Shown: one piece after another, positions 37,896 to 49,996 of the stretch | Layout of the letters: each line of letters starts with the position of its first letter | Position numbering within the stretch: position 1 is the first letter of the stretch | From: Laburnicola sp. R22_1 | Taxonomy: Eukaryota; Ascomycota; Dothideomycetes; Pleosporales; Didymosphaeriaceae | Length of the DNA stretch: 64,000 nucleotides | Reading direction: 5' to 3' | Assembly (NCBI GenBank): GCA_014281115.1 | Contig: JACONQ010000001.1 | Location: 4,278,001-4,342,000, forward strand | Program-made: the position numbers and the translations under genes | Notes under the pieces: model-generated | What the model saw: the letters and a program-made list of their open reading frames with translations, nothing else | The model's database searches: none | Told to the model about the DNA's origin: nothing

Positions 37896-38893
37896 ATATA
37901 TAACTAAGTTAATAATATAATTATTATTTAGCACTCTGGAAGGTTGTTATATACACTAGCTTAGGGTTAACTTAACTATAGTTAAGTAGTAACTTATCTT
38001 ACCTATATAGGTAGTAATAAGGTTAGAGTGCTTATTACCTATATAAAAAAAGCCTAATTCTACTACTATCTTATATACTACTATAACTAATAACTATAGC
38101 TAAATTAAATAAAATAAAGATATAACTGCGCTATAAAGTAAAATTTAACCTTAAATATACCTAGTCTACTATAGACCCCTCCTTGTATCCTTAAAACTTA
38201 ATTAATAAGCTTATAATTATTACTAAAAAAGCTAAAGTTTAAGATAGCTAATAGTAATAAGCTTCTAGTTAAGTTACTTATACTAGATTACTATATAATA
38301 TGTATATATATAGTCTATATTACTATTTACTAGCTTAGGTTATATATATATATATATATATTAATAATATACGTAGAAACTGTTTAATAGACTAAAATAA
38401 GCCTAAGATATATTATATAGTAAAGAAAGAATCTAATAAAGCTGCTTAATACTATAGATAATAATAAGTTCCTTTAGGAGTTAATAAAGTATAATAAAGG
38501 AGGTGCTAAGTAGTTAAATAATATTTAAAAGCTACTAAATTAGCTATAGATAGTAATTACCAGTAACTCTATTATTTCTAAAATTAAAAATTTAATTATA
38601 TAATCTAACTGTAAAGTACCTATAGGTCTTAGTTAAGACTAAAGGCTAGTTAAATTCTTTAAAATTAAGCTTTAATTAGTTGTAAAAGTTCTTCTTTACT
38701 AATTTTATTTATAATAAGGTTAGTTAGGGCCTAATAGTACTAGTTAGCACTAGTAGATACTAATTAGTATCTAATAGATATTAATAGTTAAAAAAGAAAC
38801 TCACTAAGTAATAATTCTTCTTACTAAACTAATAAGCCTTATAATAGGCCCTACTTTTACTTTAACAGCGCTATTTAAAGTTAAAAATTATAT
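37896..38893. other. AT-rich degraded sequence, unassigned
   Basis: A TA tract at 38,340-38,362 and a block near 38,590-38,650 shared with 7,545-7,600. No gene recognised. Confidence 0.4.
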
Positions 38894-38905
38894 AATTAAA
38901 TAAAA

Positions 38906-40150
38906 CCTCTCCCTAGGGTTAATTCGTGATATCACGTAATTTCAGACTAGCTATTTAACTAACCACTGTGTTACGTAATTAATAATTTCTTTAATAATAT
39001 TTTTTATAGCAATAATAATAAAAATAATTATAATAGTAACTAACTTAACTATTATATTACTCTTCTATAGTAGATCTCCCCTTACAACTAGCGAGCTATA
39101 TATTGCCTCCCTAGGACCTCGCTGCCGCCGTCTATCTTCTCTATACTCCTACCGCTGCTACTACTACCCTTACTTCTTATTATTCTTATGCGCCTACATA
39201 ATTTTAACTACTACTAGGAGCTTCTCCTACTATAGCTACGCGCGCGCACTCTAGCAATATAAAAGAAAAATCTACTTCTTCTCTAATAAACGCCTACTAC
39301 CATATCTTAGCCTATCCTCTAGTCTTACTAGTAATATAATAGTAAAGTGCTACTATTTTCTTATAAAAGTTACTACATTTCTTTCTAGGTCTTTATATAA
39401 AAGAATAATCTAGCACTTAAGAATTTAGAGTTATATAGAAATTATATATAGCCAAAGTAGATTATTAGATGTAACCTTAAGAATAGTATAATTATAATTA
39501 ATTTAGTCCTCTAGTAGTCCTACCTCTTAAACCTTATCTTATAGTAGGTAGACTAGATAGCTAATATTACCTAGCTAGTTGTCTATACTAGTTTGAAATT
39601 CTCTAGCAGCTGTCTAACTAGAGGTATTAGATAATACAATCTTAGAACACTAACAAGATATTAATTTACCGTATATAATAAAGAGTTAAATTTAAAAGAC
39701 TTAGTATTATATAAGTTAAAGGTAAAGGTTTAGTATACTAGGCGTTACTAATATTATAAGAGGTAGACTTTATACGCTATATATATAGTAAACTATAGTT
39801 ACACTATAGCTGCTAGATTATAAGCATAATAACTAAACTATAGTTAAGTGTTCTATTACCTACACTACTTCTATAGTTACGACTTCACGGTCTACTACAG
39901 CTCTCTAATAGTCTACTAGTTAAGAGATAATATATAACTTAGTTATGCTAAATAGTAAACTATTTATTAACTACTATTAATAATACTACTATACAAAATA
40001 TTAATAATAAAATTATTATTATTTGGTATATATTGTGTTACTACTACTATATACTAGGTACTAGGTTTTAGAGCCTTCTATCTTGTTTCTCTCTATGTAT
40101 AGTGCGGATTTAACCTTAGTTAGAATCTTAACACGACGAAGATCTTTAAT
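38906..40150 (-). mobile_element. RepD copy D4, complete (1.25 kb)
   Basis: Starts CCTCTCCCTAGGGTTAATT and ends AAGATCTTTAAT. The perfect 12-bp duplication AATTAAATAAAA lies at 38,894-38,905 and 40,151-40,162. It matches D3 and D6 more closely than D1, D2 and D7 in the centre, so two sub-families exist. Confidence 0.85.
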
Positions 40151-40162
40151 AATTAAATAAAA

Positions 40163-40916
40163 AGTAGCAGCACTCTACTATACTAATAAATCTAGTAGTA
40201 TAATAACTAATATATTTAAAGTAGAGAATATCTACTAGTTTAGTTATATTATATTTAGTATTTTTTTACTTTATAATTATTCTAATAGTAGAAAACTATG
40301 CTAGTTAATACTAGTTAGCTACTAATAGACCCTTTTCTATTAACCTAAAAACCTATTAATAAAATTCTTTACTAGTAAAGCCTAAAAGCTAATAGTAGTT
40401 AATAATTAGTATAAAATAGCGCTAAAGTATTTTAGTAACCTATAAAGTAATTAATAAGAAATATTAGGAAGCTAGTAGAGAAATTAAGAATCTAGTAATA
40501 ACTATACTTTACTACTAGTTAATTTAGCTTACTATTATACTATAAGTAAGCGTAGTAAAAGTTAAATTACTTATTTAAATTAAATAGTATAGTCTTTAGA
40601 AAAAAGAAGTAAGGCGCAGTGTGCTATAAATATTCTATTTACTTAATTAGAACTAGTATAATTTCTTATTAGTTTCTTATTATAAATACTTATATTACTC
40701 TTACTAAATCTTTTACCTATTTTTTTACTTACTCTAGCATTGTCTAAGTAGTTAATTATTTCCTTTTATTATCACTATAACCCTATATAGGGATACTTAA
40801 GTTCTTAAGACTTAAATAGATATTTTTTTACTATAAGAAATATATAGTGCTAGTTAGCAACTATAAAGTCTATTTTAGTAAGCTAAAGCCTTTTAGGGTA
40901 AAAGCAACCCGAAAAA
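40163..40916. other. AT-rich degraded sequence, unassigned
   Basis: Continuation of the sequence left of D4. No readable gene. Confidence 0.4.
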
Positions 40917-41074
40917 AGAAATAATATTATAAAAACCTAAGTATATACTAAGATTAGATAAGTTAAATAACACTTACTATATAATATTACTTATAAGAAA
41001 TCTTTACCTTATAGCAATTTGTCTTGTCTATTACTACTACCTAATATACTTAGTTACTGCTTATTATGCCCTAT

Positions 41075-41194
41075 GTGGCGTTAAATTAACTACCTAGAAA
41101 TAGTACGACAAAGGCTTTTATCTTAAATAACATTACAAAAAAGCAGAGCCCCCTGCTTAGTAATCAAAAAAAGCGTGACAAGGTGGTTATAAAA
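41075..41194 (+). mobile_element. RepA copy A11, truncated
   Basis: A 120-bp insertion. ATGCCCTAT lies at 41,066-41,074 and 41,195-41,203. It is among the better preserved copies and keeps CAGAGCCCCCTGCTTAG. Confidence 0.8.
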
Positions 41195-41505
41195 ATGCCC
41201 TATATTGCTTCGCTACCTATTCTTTTATAACTATCTATTTAATATATTTAAATATATTACGCTCTATATAGAATATCGTATTTATAGCCTATAATATATA
41301 TAATAATAGCAAGAAATTAAATATTATAGAAAGAACTATAGTGTGTAATATATCGCTAGCAATACTTAAAAAAGTTTCTCTAGTAATAACTTATTATTAT
41401 TAGCTATAAATACTACACCTACTAATATGTTTATAGTAGTAATATTGTCTACTAATAATTTAAATATAGTTTATAGCAACTATAAACCTTTTATACCTAT
41501 AAATA

Positions 41506-41634
41506 CTTTTTTATAATTACTACCTTTTTACGCTCTTTTTAATTACTAAGCAGGGGGCTCTGCTTTTTTGTCATGTTATTTAAGATAAAAGCCTCTGTCG
41601 TGCTACCCCTAGATAGTTAATATAACGCCACACA
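41506..41634 (-). mobile_element. RepA copy A12, truncated
   Basis: A 129-bp insertion ending TAACGCCACACA. The perfect 12-bp duplication TACCTATAAATA lies at 41,494-41,505 and 41,635-41,646. A11 and A12 face each other 311 bp apart but have different duplications, so they are two insertions and not one element with inverted ends. Confidence 0.85.
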
Positions 41635-43508
41635 TACCTATAAATAATTTTTCTAATAATATAGTTACACCTACGCACTTAAATAAACTATTTTTTAAAA
41701 ATATATCTATGCTTATACCTACGCCTACGTCTTTTACTAAATTTAATACTACTAAATATATAATTAGAAAAATACTAAGTATATTTAAACTTTTAAAAGA
41801 AATCTATAAGGCATATTTATAAAACAAGGACTTAATAGTAGTTATAACTATACTAAAGAAAAAAATAGTAGTAGATTTTATATAACCTTAATTATAGAAA
41901 AATATAACTTAAGCTAAGTAATTATAAACTATATAGTAGACTACTATATATATAGGAAAAAGTGTATATACCTAAGGTACTAAAACGAAAGGCCTATATA
42001 ATTAACTATATATATAAATTATTATATATAAGTTATAAAAGAAAGTGTAAAGGTTATATAAAACTAACACGTTAGTATTGTTAGTTTTATATAATAAGCA
42101 ATACTGCTTAATATATTAAAGCTTATCTATTTTATAGATACGCTAAGTTCTACTATAGTAGTAAGTAAGAACTTCTCTATTCTCTCCCTATACCTAAGTA
42201 ATACAAAATATTTATCTTAATTAATTATATTACTAAGCTCTTACTATATAAAATTAATAGCTATAAGTATAAATATATACTTATTATAATAAATTACCTT
42301 ACTAAGAAGTAAAAGTTTATTATAGTTATAGACTTTTTTATTAATACTTTTATATAAGCTTTTATTAAATTTATATAGCGCAAAGAAGAATACTTAAAAA
42401 ATATTATCTTAGATTAGAAAGCCAGTCGTAACTAAGACTAACAGCCCCTTTATAGTTAAATTATATAATTAAGAAACTTTTTAATTTTAGAAATAATGCT
42501 ATTATAGGTAACTACTAATAATATCTTTATTAGTATCTCTATTACCTATAGTATACTTACTAATATCTAGATATTTATTAGCTATTATGCGCTTCCCTTA
42601 TTATACACTTATAATATCTTAGTTAGCTTGCCAAACGTCTTTTTTAACCTTTTTTTTAGTTTAAGGTTAAAGTAGATTAAGATGGAAGGTTATATTAACT
42701 ATGTATAGCACCTAATTCTAATTAAAAACTGACCTTAACCACTACCTAACAATGCGATAATAGTTTAAACTTTAAACTTACTTGCACTTTTTCTATACCC
42801 TATAAGCTTCCTACCTATATAAGGTTTACTTATAGCGTATATAGTATACCTAGCTTATTACTACTACTATTATTAGTTATCTACGCTTGCGCCGCTATGC
42901 GGCGTACTTGCTTAAATAAGCTAACTTAATAGTAATAATAGCTAGAAGAATCTTACAGATCTATATAATGCTCTTGCTATACTAAAGCTTATTAATAAAA
43001 ATCTTATTATTCTTTTATATCCCCTGCTAGAGAATTCTATTACTAATAAGAAGTAATTATATTTACTAAAGTAGAAATATAGTCTAGCTATTCTTTATAA
43101 ACTAGATTAGCTACTAGCTTAACTAGTATATATAGATAGTGTTATAAATAGTTAAGTATACCTATCTATTATGCTAGATATATATCTTATAGACAAAATA
43201 GAACTCTAGCATAGCTATATTAGTAGTAGTGGCGCAATTTTTTAGCGTGTACTTTTTAGCGATAGCGAGTATTTCTTTAGGGACAATATTAATACCTAGA
43301 TAGATAGTAGGGCTTAGAGAGAGAGAAGGGACTTTATTAAGGACAACCTTAATATAGTAATAGAGCGATAGTATATCTAGTATATATTATTCTTATCTAC
43401 TTATAAGTATAGTAGTATATACCTATTAATATATTAACTTATATTATTTATAATAATCTAGATAGTAGGTTTGCAATAATAAGGATAGTAGAGAAAGAAT
43501 AGCTTATA

Positions 43509-45336
43509 ACCTAGATTATAAGCGAGTCGCCCTTACAAGCGAGTCGCCCACCTTGTTAACTTTCTACGACGCGTTACCTACAAACTACAATGGCTCAACT
43601 AACTTCTACTTAATTGCCCTGCAACGAAGTAGATATCTACCTTGCTATCCTAGCTATTAATTAGAACCAAATTTAGACTATACGAGAGGCTGTACGGGCT
43701 TATAATGTCCCCCAATCAACGCTGCGCGACGTGATTGCCAGCCCAACTTAAGAAAGCTTACCAAGCTAGAAGAGGAGGTGATTATTGAGTATATACTTGA
43801 TCTAGGTTTGCGAGGGTTTACGCCTACTCTAGAAGCTGTGCGAAATATAGCGGATAAGTTGCTCGCTGAGCGCGGCAGTGGCCAAGTTGGTTAACAGTGG
43901 CCTAGAAACTTTGTTAAGCGAACAGACAGCCTTACTACGCGGTTTAATCGACCGTACAACCACCAGAGAGCGCTTTGCAAGGATCCAGAAGCTATATAAC
44001 GCTGGTTTAACCTTGTAGCGCGTACAAAGGCCACCTACAGTATCCACAACAAGGACATCTTTAACTTCGACGAGACTGGCTTTCTAATGGGCAAGATATC
44101 CTCCCAGCTAGTTGTCATAGAATTAGAGAGACGTAGCTAGCCAAAAGCAATTTAGCCAGGCAATTGCGAATAGGTTACGGTGATTTATAGAATCAACGCT
44201 GCTAGGTGGGCAATCTCGCCCTTTGTTATTTTCGCTGGCCAGTATCACCTCTCTGCCTAGTATAAGGGCGAGGATATACTAGGCAACTGGACTATTAGGC
44301 TTAGCAACAATAGTTGGACTACTAATAAGCTTAGTATTGCCTAGCTATAGCACTTTATTAAGCATATAGCAGCGCGTAGGGTAGGCGCGCGCCAGCTGCT
44401 TATACTTAACAGCCATAAGAGCCACAAGTCGCTTAAATTCCAAGAAATTTACAAGGATAACAATATCTATACTCTCTGTATGCCGCCACATTCGTCGCAC
44501 CTCCTGCAGCCGCTAGACATTAGCTGTTTCTCGCCATTAAAGCGGGCGTATGGGTGCTAAGTGTCGAGCCTAATACGCGACTATATCAACTATATCACTA
44601 AGCTTAAGTTCCTACCTGCCTTCCACATCGCCTATAACTAGTTAATTACAAAGGAGAATATCTGCGCAAGCTTTTAGGGCGCTGGACTAGCCCCACACAA
44701 TCTAGAGGTAGTGATCTCAAAGCTTAATGTTAAGCTAAGGACGCCATCGCTAGCAACCCTACTAGAGGCTGTGTAGGAGGCTAAAACACCTAGCAATGTG
44801 CGCGAACTAGAGGCTTAATTAACGTTGATTCGCGAGCGAATTCGCGCGCATAAGAGCTTGTCGCCTGCTTCTATTATTAAGAGGCTTAATTAGCTAAAAA
44901 GAGGCTCTTCTAAAGCAATGCATTAAATAGCGCTTATGCGCGAGCGAATCTTAAGCCTTAAGAGAGCAAATAAGGCCGCCACAACGCGCAAGAATTGTAA
45001 AAAGAAGCAGATTCAGAAGCAAGGCACCCTATTAAAGGCAGAGGGAGAGGATATTATTACTTAAAGGGCTGTTAAGCAGCAACTTAAGGGAGAAATGCGT
45101 TAAGGCAAGGCGCGATTAGGTACAAGCCGGCAGGCCTAAGCGCGCTGCGGTCGCTGCAAAGAGACTGGCCATAACTTACAAACGTGTAAAAAGCGTACTG
45201 TAGATACTACTTAAACTAGAACAGCTCTTATATTAATATTATTTTATTGCGTTGTGGATGTACAGGCTATAAAAGGCTAAGAGAGTTAACAAGGTAGGCG
45301 ACTCGCTTGTAAGGGCGACTCGCTTATAATCTAGGT
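43509..45336 (+). mobile_element. Fot1/pogo element 2, inside A13
   Basis: A 1,828-bp element with inverted repeats of about 50 bp starting ACCTAGATTATAAGCG, nearly identical between the ends. TA flanks lie at 43,507-43,508 and 45,337-45,338. AAGCGAGTCGCCC occurs twice in the left end (43,520-43,532 and 43,537-43,549) and is mirrored on the right, a likely transposase binding site. Well above its surroundings in GC. Confidence 0.92.
43590..45280 (+). pseudogene. Fot1/pogo transposase with CCHC tail, broken
   Basis: ATG 43,590 opens a frame (MAQLTST..., then AVRAYNVPQSTLRDV, a psq-type helix-turn-helix). A one-base-type frameshift lies near 43,750. Beyond it one frame runs to TAA 45,278-45,280 with more than a dozen RIP-type stops. 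The first catalytic Asp is present in NFDETGFLMG (codon 44,069). The second is Asn in LILNSHKSH (codon 44,408; LILDxH is usual), a G-to-A loss. The third is in LQPLDISCFSPLKRAY (codon 44,516), giving the DD35D spacing. Near 45,144-45,187 lies an intact CCHC zinc knuckle, C-x2-C-x4-H-x4-C (CGRCKETGHNLQTC). The intact protein would bind its ends, cut and reinsert at TA. It is dead through stops, frameshift and the lost Asp. Confidence 0.92.
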
Positions 45337-45600
45337 TAGTATTACTGCGCCAAAGTTTTATTCCTCCCCTAAAGTTTTAACTATAGCCTTTTTATAAATT
45401 AACTTTGTATATAAAAGCTATGCGCGCTAAAACTACTAAGCTTACTTAGTAGTTTAAACGTGCTTTCTTTTATAATTACCTTTTTTACGCTCTTTTTAAT
45501 TACTTAGTAGAAGGCTCTGCTTTTTTTGTTATATTATTTGAGATAAAAGCCTTTGTCGTCCTACCTCTAGGTAGATTAATTAACGCCACATAATACCTTA

Positions 45601-46412
45601 AGAAACTTATTATTATTTATTATTTTTAGTAATACCCTAAGGTGCTTTACTTATTAATTAATATAATTTATAATTATTTAGATTACTATATTACTAAGCT
45701 TTATAAGTACTATTAATATATTATATAGCTTAATAATAGCTTATAAACTATATTCTTTTATATAATACTAGTTTAAAATAAGTAATTTTCTAGTTACTTA
45801 TTATCTATTACTTTTTTAGCTTTAGCTTTCTAGTAAATAGCGGAATTATCTTTTGGGTAGTGTAGTTTAAAAGCTTAAATATAATATAGGAAATATTAAA
45901 ATCTATTTTATAATAGGGGCGTATTATCTTTATTACTTTATAGTTTAGTTTTACTTAAGTTAGTTAATTATTATAGTAAGTAGATAAAGCTAAATAACTA
46001 AAAAGAGTCATCTTATACGTAACTAGAAACTTAGAGTTTATGTAAAGTTGTTAGATAATATTAAGCTATTTAGAGTTACTATAATTTAAATTATAAAAAC
46101 TCTCTTTACTTACGCTAAGAGGTAAGAAAGCTAAAAAATATACGTATTATTAACTTAGTTATATATATTTATATAGTATCTTATAGAGCTAGTATCTAGA
46201 AAAAAAGATTATAGCTAGATTTTCTTTTACTATAGTATAGTTGTGGAATATAGCTTTGTTTATAAAAAGATAGATTAGGAAGCTTAGTTTACTTTATACT
46301 TTTAGAAATGCCTTTACTAATATATTAGTACTAGACTAAAACTATTAATATTATATTACCCTAAGACTAATAGCTAGAATAAAAATACTAATACCTTTTT
46401 TAAATAATACTT
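45601..46412. other. AT-rich degraded sequence with inverted LTR-like repeat
   Basis: About 46,140-46,290 is the inverse of 37,500-37,640 (shared TTTACTATAGTATAG). The remainder is unassigned. Confidence 0.4.
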
Positions 46413-46426
46413 ATATATATTTATAA

Positions 46427-46750
46427 GGCCGGCTGTTTAACTAACTACTATATTACGTAATTAATAATTTCTTTAACAACATTTTTTGCTGCAATAATAA
46501 TAACAATAATTATAATAGCAACTAAGAGATAATATATAACTTAGTTATGCCAGATAGTAGACTGTCTATTAACTGCTATTAATAATACTATTGTAAAGAA
46601 AGTTAATAATAAAATTATTATTATTTTATATATATTTTATTACTACTACTATATACTAGGTACTAGGTTTTAGTGCCTTCTATTTTACTTCTCTCTGTGT
46701 ATAGTGCGGACTCGACCATGGTTAGAATCTTTACATAACGAAGATGTTTA
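46427..46750 (-). mobile_element. RepD copy D5, both ends but large internal deletion
   Basis: Has the far end (GGCCGGCTGTTTAAC...) for about 100 bases joined directly to the last 220 bases before the constant end. The middle 900 bp is missing. The perfect 14-bp duplication ATATATATTTATAA lies at 46,413-46,426 and 46,751-46,764, so the deleted form is what inserted or the deletion came later within it. Confidence 0.8.
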
Positions 46751-46764
46751 ATATATATTTATAA

Positions 46765-48440
46765 ATTATATATAAAATAACTAAACTACTCTACTTCTAA
46801 TAGTAAAGTCTATTATTAACTTATTAATAAGCCCTAGTATTAAAGTAATACCTTTTTACACTACTAAGGACTATAAACTATACTCTCGTTTTAAGCCTTT
46901 ATAATCTATTAATAAAAAGCTAACTATACTTAGTAAAGCTAATTATATTAGAAAGAGAAATATCGTAGACCTTTTAGTATATAGTATAATGCTGTAAGGA
47001 AAAGGTGTGCTAAAAACGCATTAAAAAAGGTAAAGTAGTAAGATAGGTTAGTAACTATTTATTAGCACGTGCAAATTGGCCCCTTATACTAGAGGTAGTT
47101 AATTATAAGATATACTAGGCACTAAAGTTAATAATAATGTAATGCGTAGCTACTGCTTAGGCAGGATAAAATGCGTAACTAGATACAGATTGCCTATTTA
47201 TACTATCTTTTTATCCTCATAAATATTTAATTGCTAGTTAAGACCTTAAGGTTAGTCGCTATATCTATCTCTTACCCTAAAGACGCTATTGCTACTAGAC
47301 GTGTAGTGTCGCGCCTCTACCTAAGAGACACAAACAATGCGGCCAGATATAATAGCTAAATACTACTTAATATTAAAAACTATATAGTCTATACTAAGAA
47401 CCTATATAGTAAGTAGATAGCTGCCACAGAGTTAGATTGCCATATTAAGGAGAATACGCATCTTCTTAAGTAGGAGCCTAGAATTAAAGGCAAAATAAGT
47501 CTTATAATATAAATTGCCCTATACTAGTTTAGGTATAAGGTGCTTATAACTATTAGTAAAAACTAGAATATAGTTATTTTTAAAAAGCAAAAGTCTAGGC
47601 TAGTAGCTATATACTGCTGCGTAGCTTATAGGAGCAATTGCTACCTAATATTAGATCTCTAATTAATAGCTAATTGCTTTAAAAATAGCAGTTATATAGA
47701 GTAGATACTAGAGGTGTAAATAATATATAAGTATACAATTATATTATAAGAGATCTAGAAGAGAGAGCTAGAGTAGTGTTAGGGTACTATTTAGTGTTAG
47801 GAGTAAAAAGCGCACAAAATTTGTTGTATATTACAGCAGCACTAAAGCGTGCATCTAGAGGTTCTAAGTAGTTAATTATCTAGTAAGGCGGTGGCAAAAG
47901 GTTAAAAGATAGGTGTTAATTATCTAGTAACGTGGCAGGCAGGCAAGCAAGTTAGGGTGTTATTATTATGAGTTTATTATCTTAAAAGCTAGGGGGAGAA
48001 TATTAGTAAAACTTTAACGCGCTACAGTCCTAGGGCTTAGCGCTCACACGTAATATTACGTTACGTAGGCGCTAGTAATGTAATAAAAAAGTAGTAATTA
48101 AACGTAGTAGGGCCACTTAAAAACTAATAAGTGGAGGCAGTTTATATTCCTACCTAGAAGGGAAGCTAATTATATATATACTAATTAATTTACTAAATGT
48201 TTTAATTAGCTATATAATAATTTACGCAAAACTCTTAAATAGATACAAGAAAAGTAGGCTAAATATACTAATTAAAAATATTATCTATCTATAGCCTTTA
48301 AAGTTAGTAACTAAGTTATAATTAATTTTAAACATGCGTATATAACTTATCTTATTTAGTTATTAAACTATAATTTTCTTTGGCAACTAAGAGGTTTCTA
48401 ATAAAAATATTATAATAATAGTAGTTATTCCTTTTACTAT
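46765..48440 (+). pseudogene. Ty3/gypsy integrase tail fragment, split by C6
   Basis: Flanking C6, the plus strand can be read from 46,765 to 46,948 and from 48,176 to about 48,400 as an integrase C-terminal region. It has a Lys/Gln-rich helix (RKTLKQIQEKQAKYTN with stops taken as Gln), then FKVSNQVI in the place of the usual F-K-V-G-D-x-V, then LNYNFLW. No RT or LTR is attached. Confidence 0.55.
46949..48162 (+). mobile_element. RepC copy C6, complete (1.21 kb)
   Basis: From TAGAAAGAGAAATATCG to TTCCTACCTAGAAGGG. The perfect 13-bp duplication AAGCTAATTATAT lies at 46,936-46,948 and 48,163-48,175. It is uninterrupted and so a good family reference. Confidence 0.85.
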
Positions 48441-48903
48441 TATTAATACAGAAAAGTATTTTAAGGTAGTGTTAATAAAATGAGATTAGCGCGCTTAGTG
48501 CGCCCACTCTAACTAAAAAAATCTATATACAAAACTATGCGTAAGGCCACATTACTATACCACAGTTTAGGGCGCCGGGGGAGAGGAGAGAAGAGGAGAA
48601 GATACGGTGCTTGTTGCAATTATTGTCTCCCTCCTCTACTATTATTTCTAAAGCTATTACTAGAGCTATTAAACTATAAGAACTAAAGTCTCTTTACTAT
48701 TATTAAATTAATTTTTAATATAGCTTATTAAGTAAATCTTTCTTTAGAGATATATATATGTATAATATTTTATTTATAGTTATTACACTTTTATAAAAAG
48801 CTACTTTTAGAATAGACTTTAATACTAAAAGGACCTATATAATTTATAGACTATAATATCTAAAATAACTCTAACTATAAAGTAAAGACTATACTAAATA
48901 TGT
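48441..48903. other. AT-rich sequence with a small GC-richer patch
   Basis: At about 48,485-48,640 the sequence has normal CA/TG content and contains AGCGCGCTTAGTGCGC and GGGCGCCGGGGGAGAGG. No open frame or known motif is seen there. The rest is degraded. Confidence 0.45.
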
Positions 48904-48914
48904 ATATTAACTAT

Positions 48915-49986
48915 GTATTGTTAAATTATCTACCTAGGGGTAGAACAATAAAGGCTATCATCTTAAATAATATAATAAAAAAGCAGAGCCCCCTGCTTAG
49001 TAACTAAAAAGAGCGTAAAAGGTAATTAAAAATACGTGTTTAAACTGCTAAGCAAGCTTAGTAGTCTTAGCACAAAGCTCCTATATGCAAAACTTTTATA
49101 AAGAGGCTACTTAGAACTTTAGGGGAGGAATAAAACTTTAGCGTAGCAATGCTATAGTTATTTATTCTTCCTTTACTACTTTAGGTTATAAACTGCTATC
49201 TAAATTATTATAAATAATATAAGTTAATATATTAATAGATATATTTCTTATAAGTAGTAGAATAAGGATAATATACACTAGATACATTATTACTCTATTA
49301 CTATATTAAGATTATTTTTAATAAATCTCCTACTATTTCCCTACACTCTACTATCTATCTAGGCATTAATAGTATTTCTAAAGAAGTACTTACTATTGCA
49401 AAAAAGTATACGCCGCAGTTTTACGCTACTATTACTAATATAGCTACACTAGAGTTTTATGCTATTAATAAGATGCTTATCTAGCATAAGAAATAGATAT
49501 ACTTAACTATTTATAAGGCTATTCTTATATACTAGTTAAGCTAGTAGCTAGTCTAGTTTATAAAGGATAGTAGCACTATATTTCTACTTTAGTAGACGCA
49601 ATTACTCCTTATTAGTACTAGAATTCTTTAGTAGGGGACGTAAAAAGAGAATAATAAGGTCTTTATTAATAAGCTTTAGTATAGTAAAAGTAATACATAG
49701 ATCTATAAGACCCTCTTAGCTATTAACGCTATTAAGTTAGAATAACTAATAATAGTATTAGTAATAAGCTAGGTGCGCTGTATATGCTATAAGTAAATCT
49801 TATATAGATTAGGAGCTTATAGGGTATAGGAAAGGTAAAAGTAATTTAAAGTTTAAACTGTCATTACATTATTAGATATTTAAGGTTCTTTAATTGGAAT
49901 TAGGTACCGTATATAGTATATAATAACCTTCTATCTTAATCTACTTTAACCTTAAACTAAAAAAAAGGTTAAAAAAGGCAATTAGC
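48915..49986 (+). mobile_element. RepA copy A14, complete
   Basis: Runs from the constant end to GGCAATTAGCAAGCTAA. The left flank ATATTAACTAT (48,904-48,914) matches ATAGTAACTAT (51,160-51,170) beyond D6, so D6 inserted at the very edge of A14. The family frame is readable at about 49,330-49,750 if RIP stops are ignored. Confidence 0.7.
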
Positions 49987-49996
49987 AAGCTAATAT

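Larger units (their letters stand above)
40917..42610 (+). pseudogene. Ty3/gypsy relic 1, second copy: end region and integrase
   Basis: 40,917-41,074 repeats 30,655-30,809 of relic 1. After RepA copies A11 and A12, integrase is recognisable at about 42,290-42,450: a block FIIVIDFFI in the position of the usual V-V-D-R, then RKEEYLKNIILD where R-x-G-x-P-x-x-I-x-S-D is expected. Sequence between is too mutated to follow. It ends where RepA copy A13 begins. Confidence 0.6.
42622..45589 (-). mobile_element. RepA copy A13, complete, host of Fot1 element 2
   Basis: RepA sequence at 42,622-43,508 and 45,337-45,589. The flanks ATAATATCTTA (42,611-42,621) and ATAATACCTTA (45,590-45,600) differ by one C/T. 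Net length is about 1.14 kb, in line with A4 and A16. Confidence 0.75.

Noticed and set aside
43829..44047. 72-codon minus-strand frame
   Set aside because: Antisense shadow of Fot1 transposase 2.
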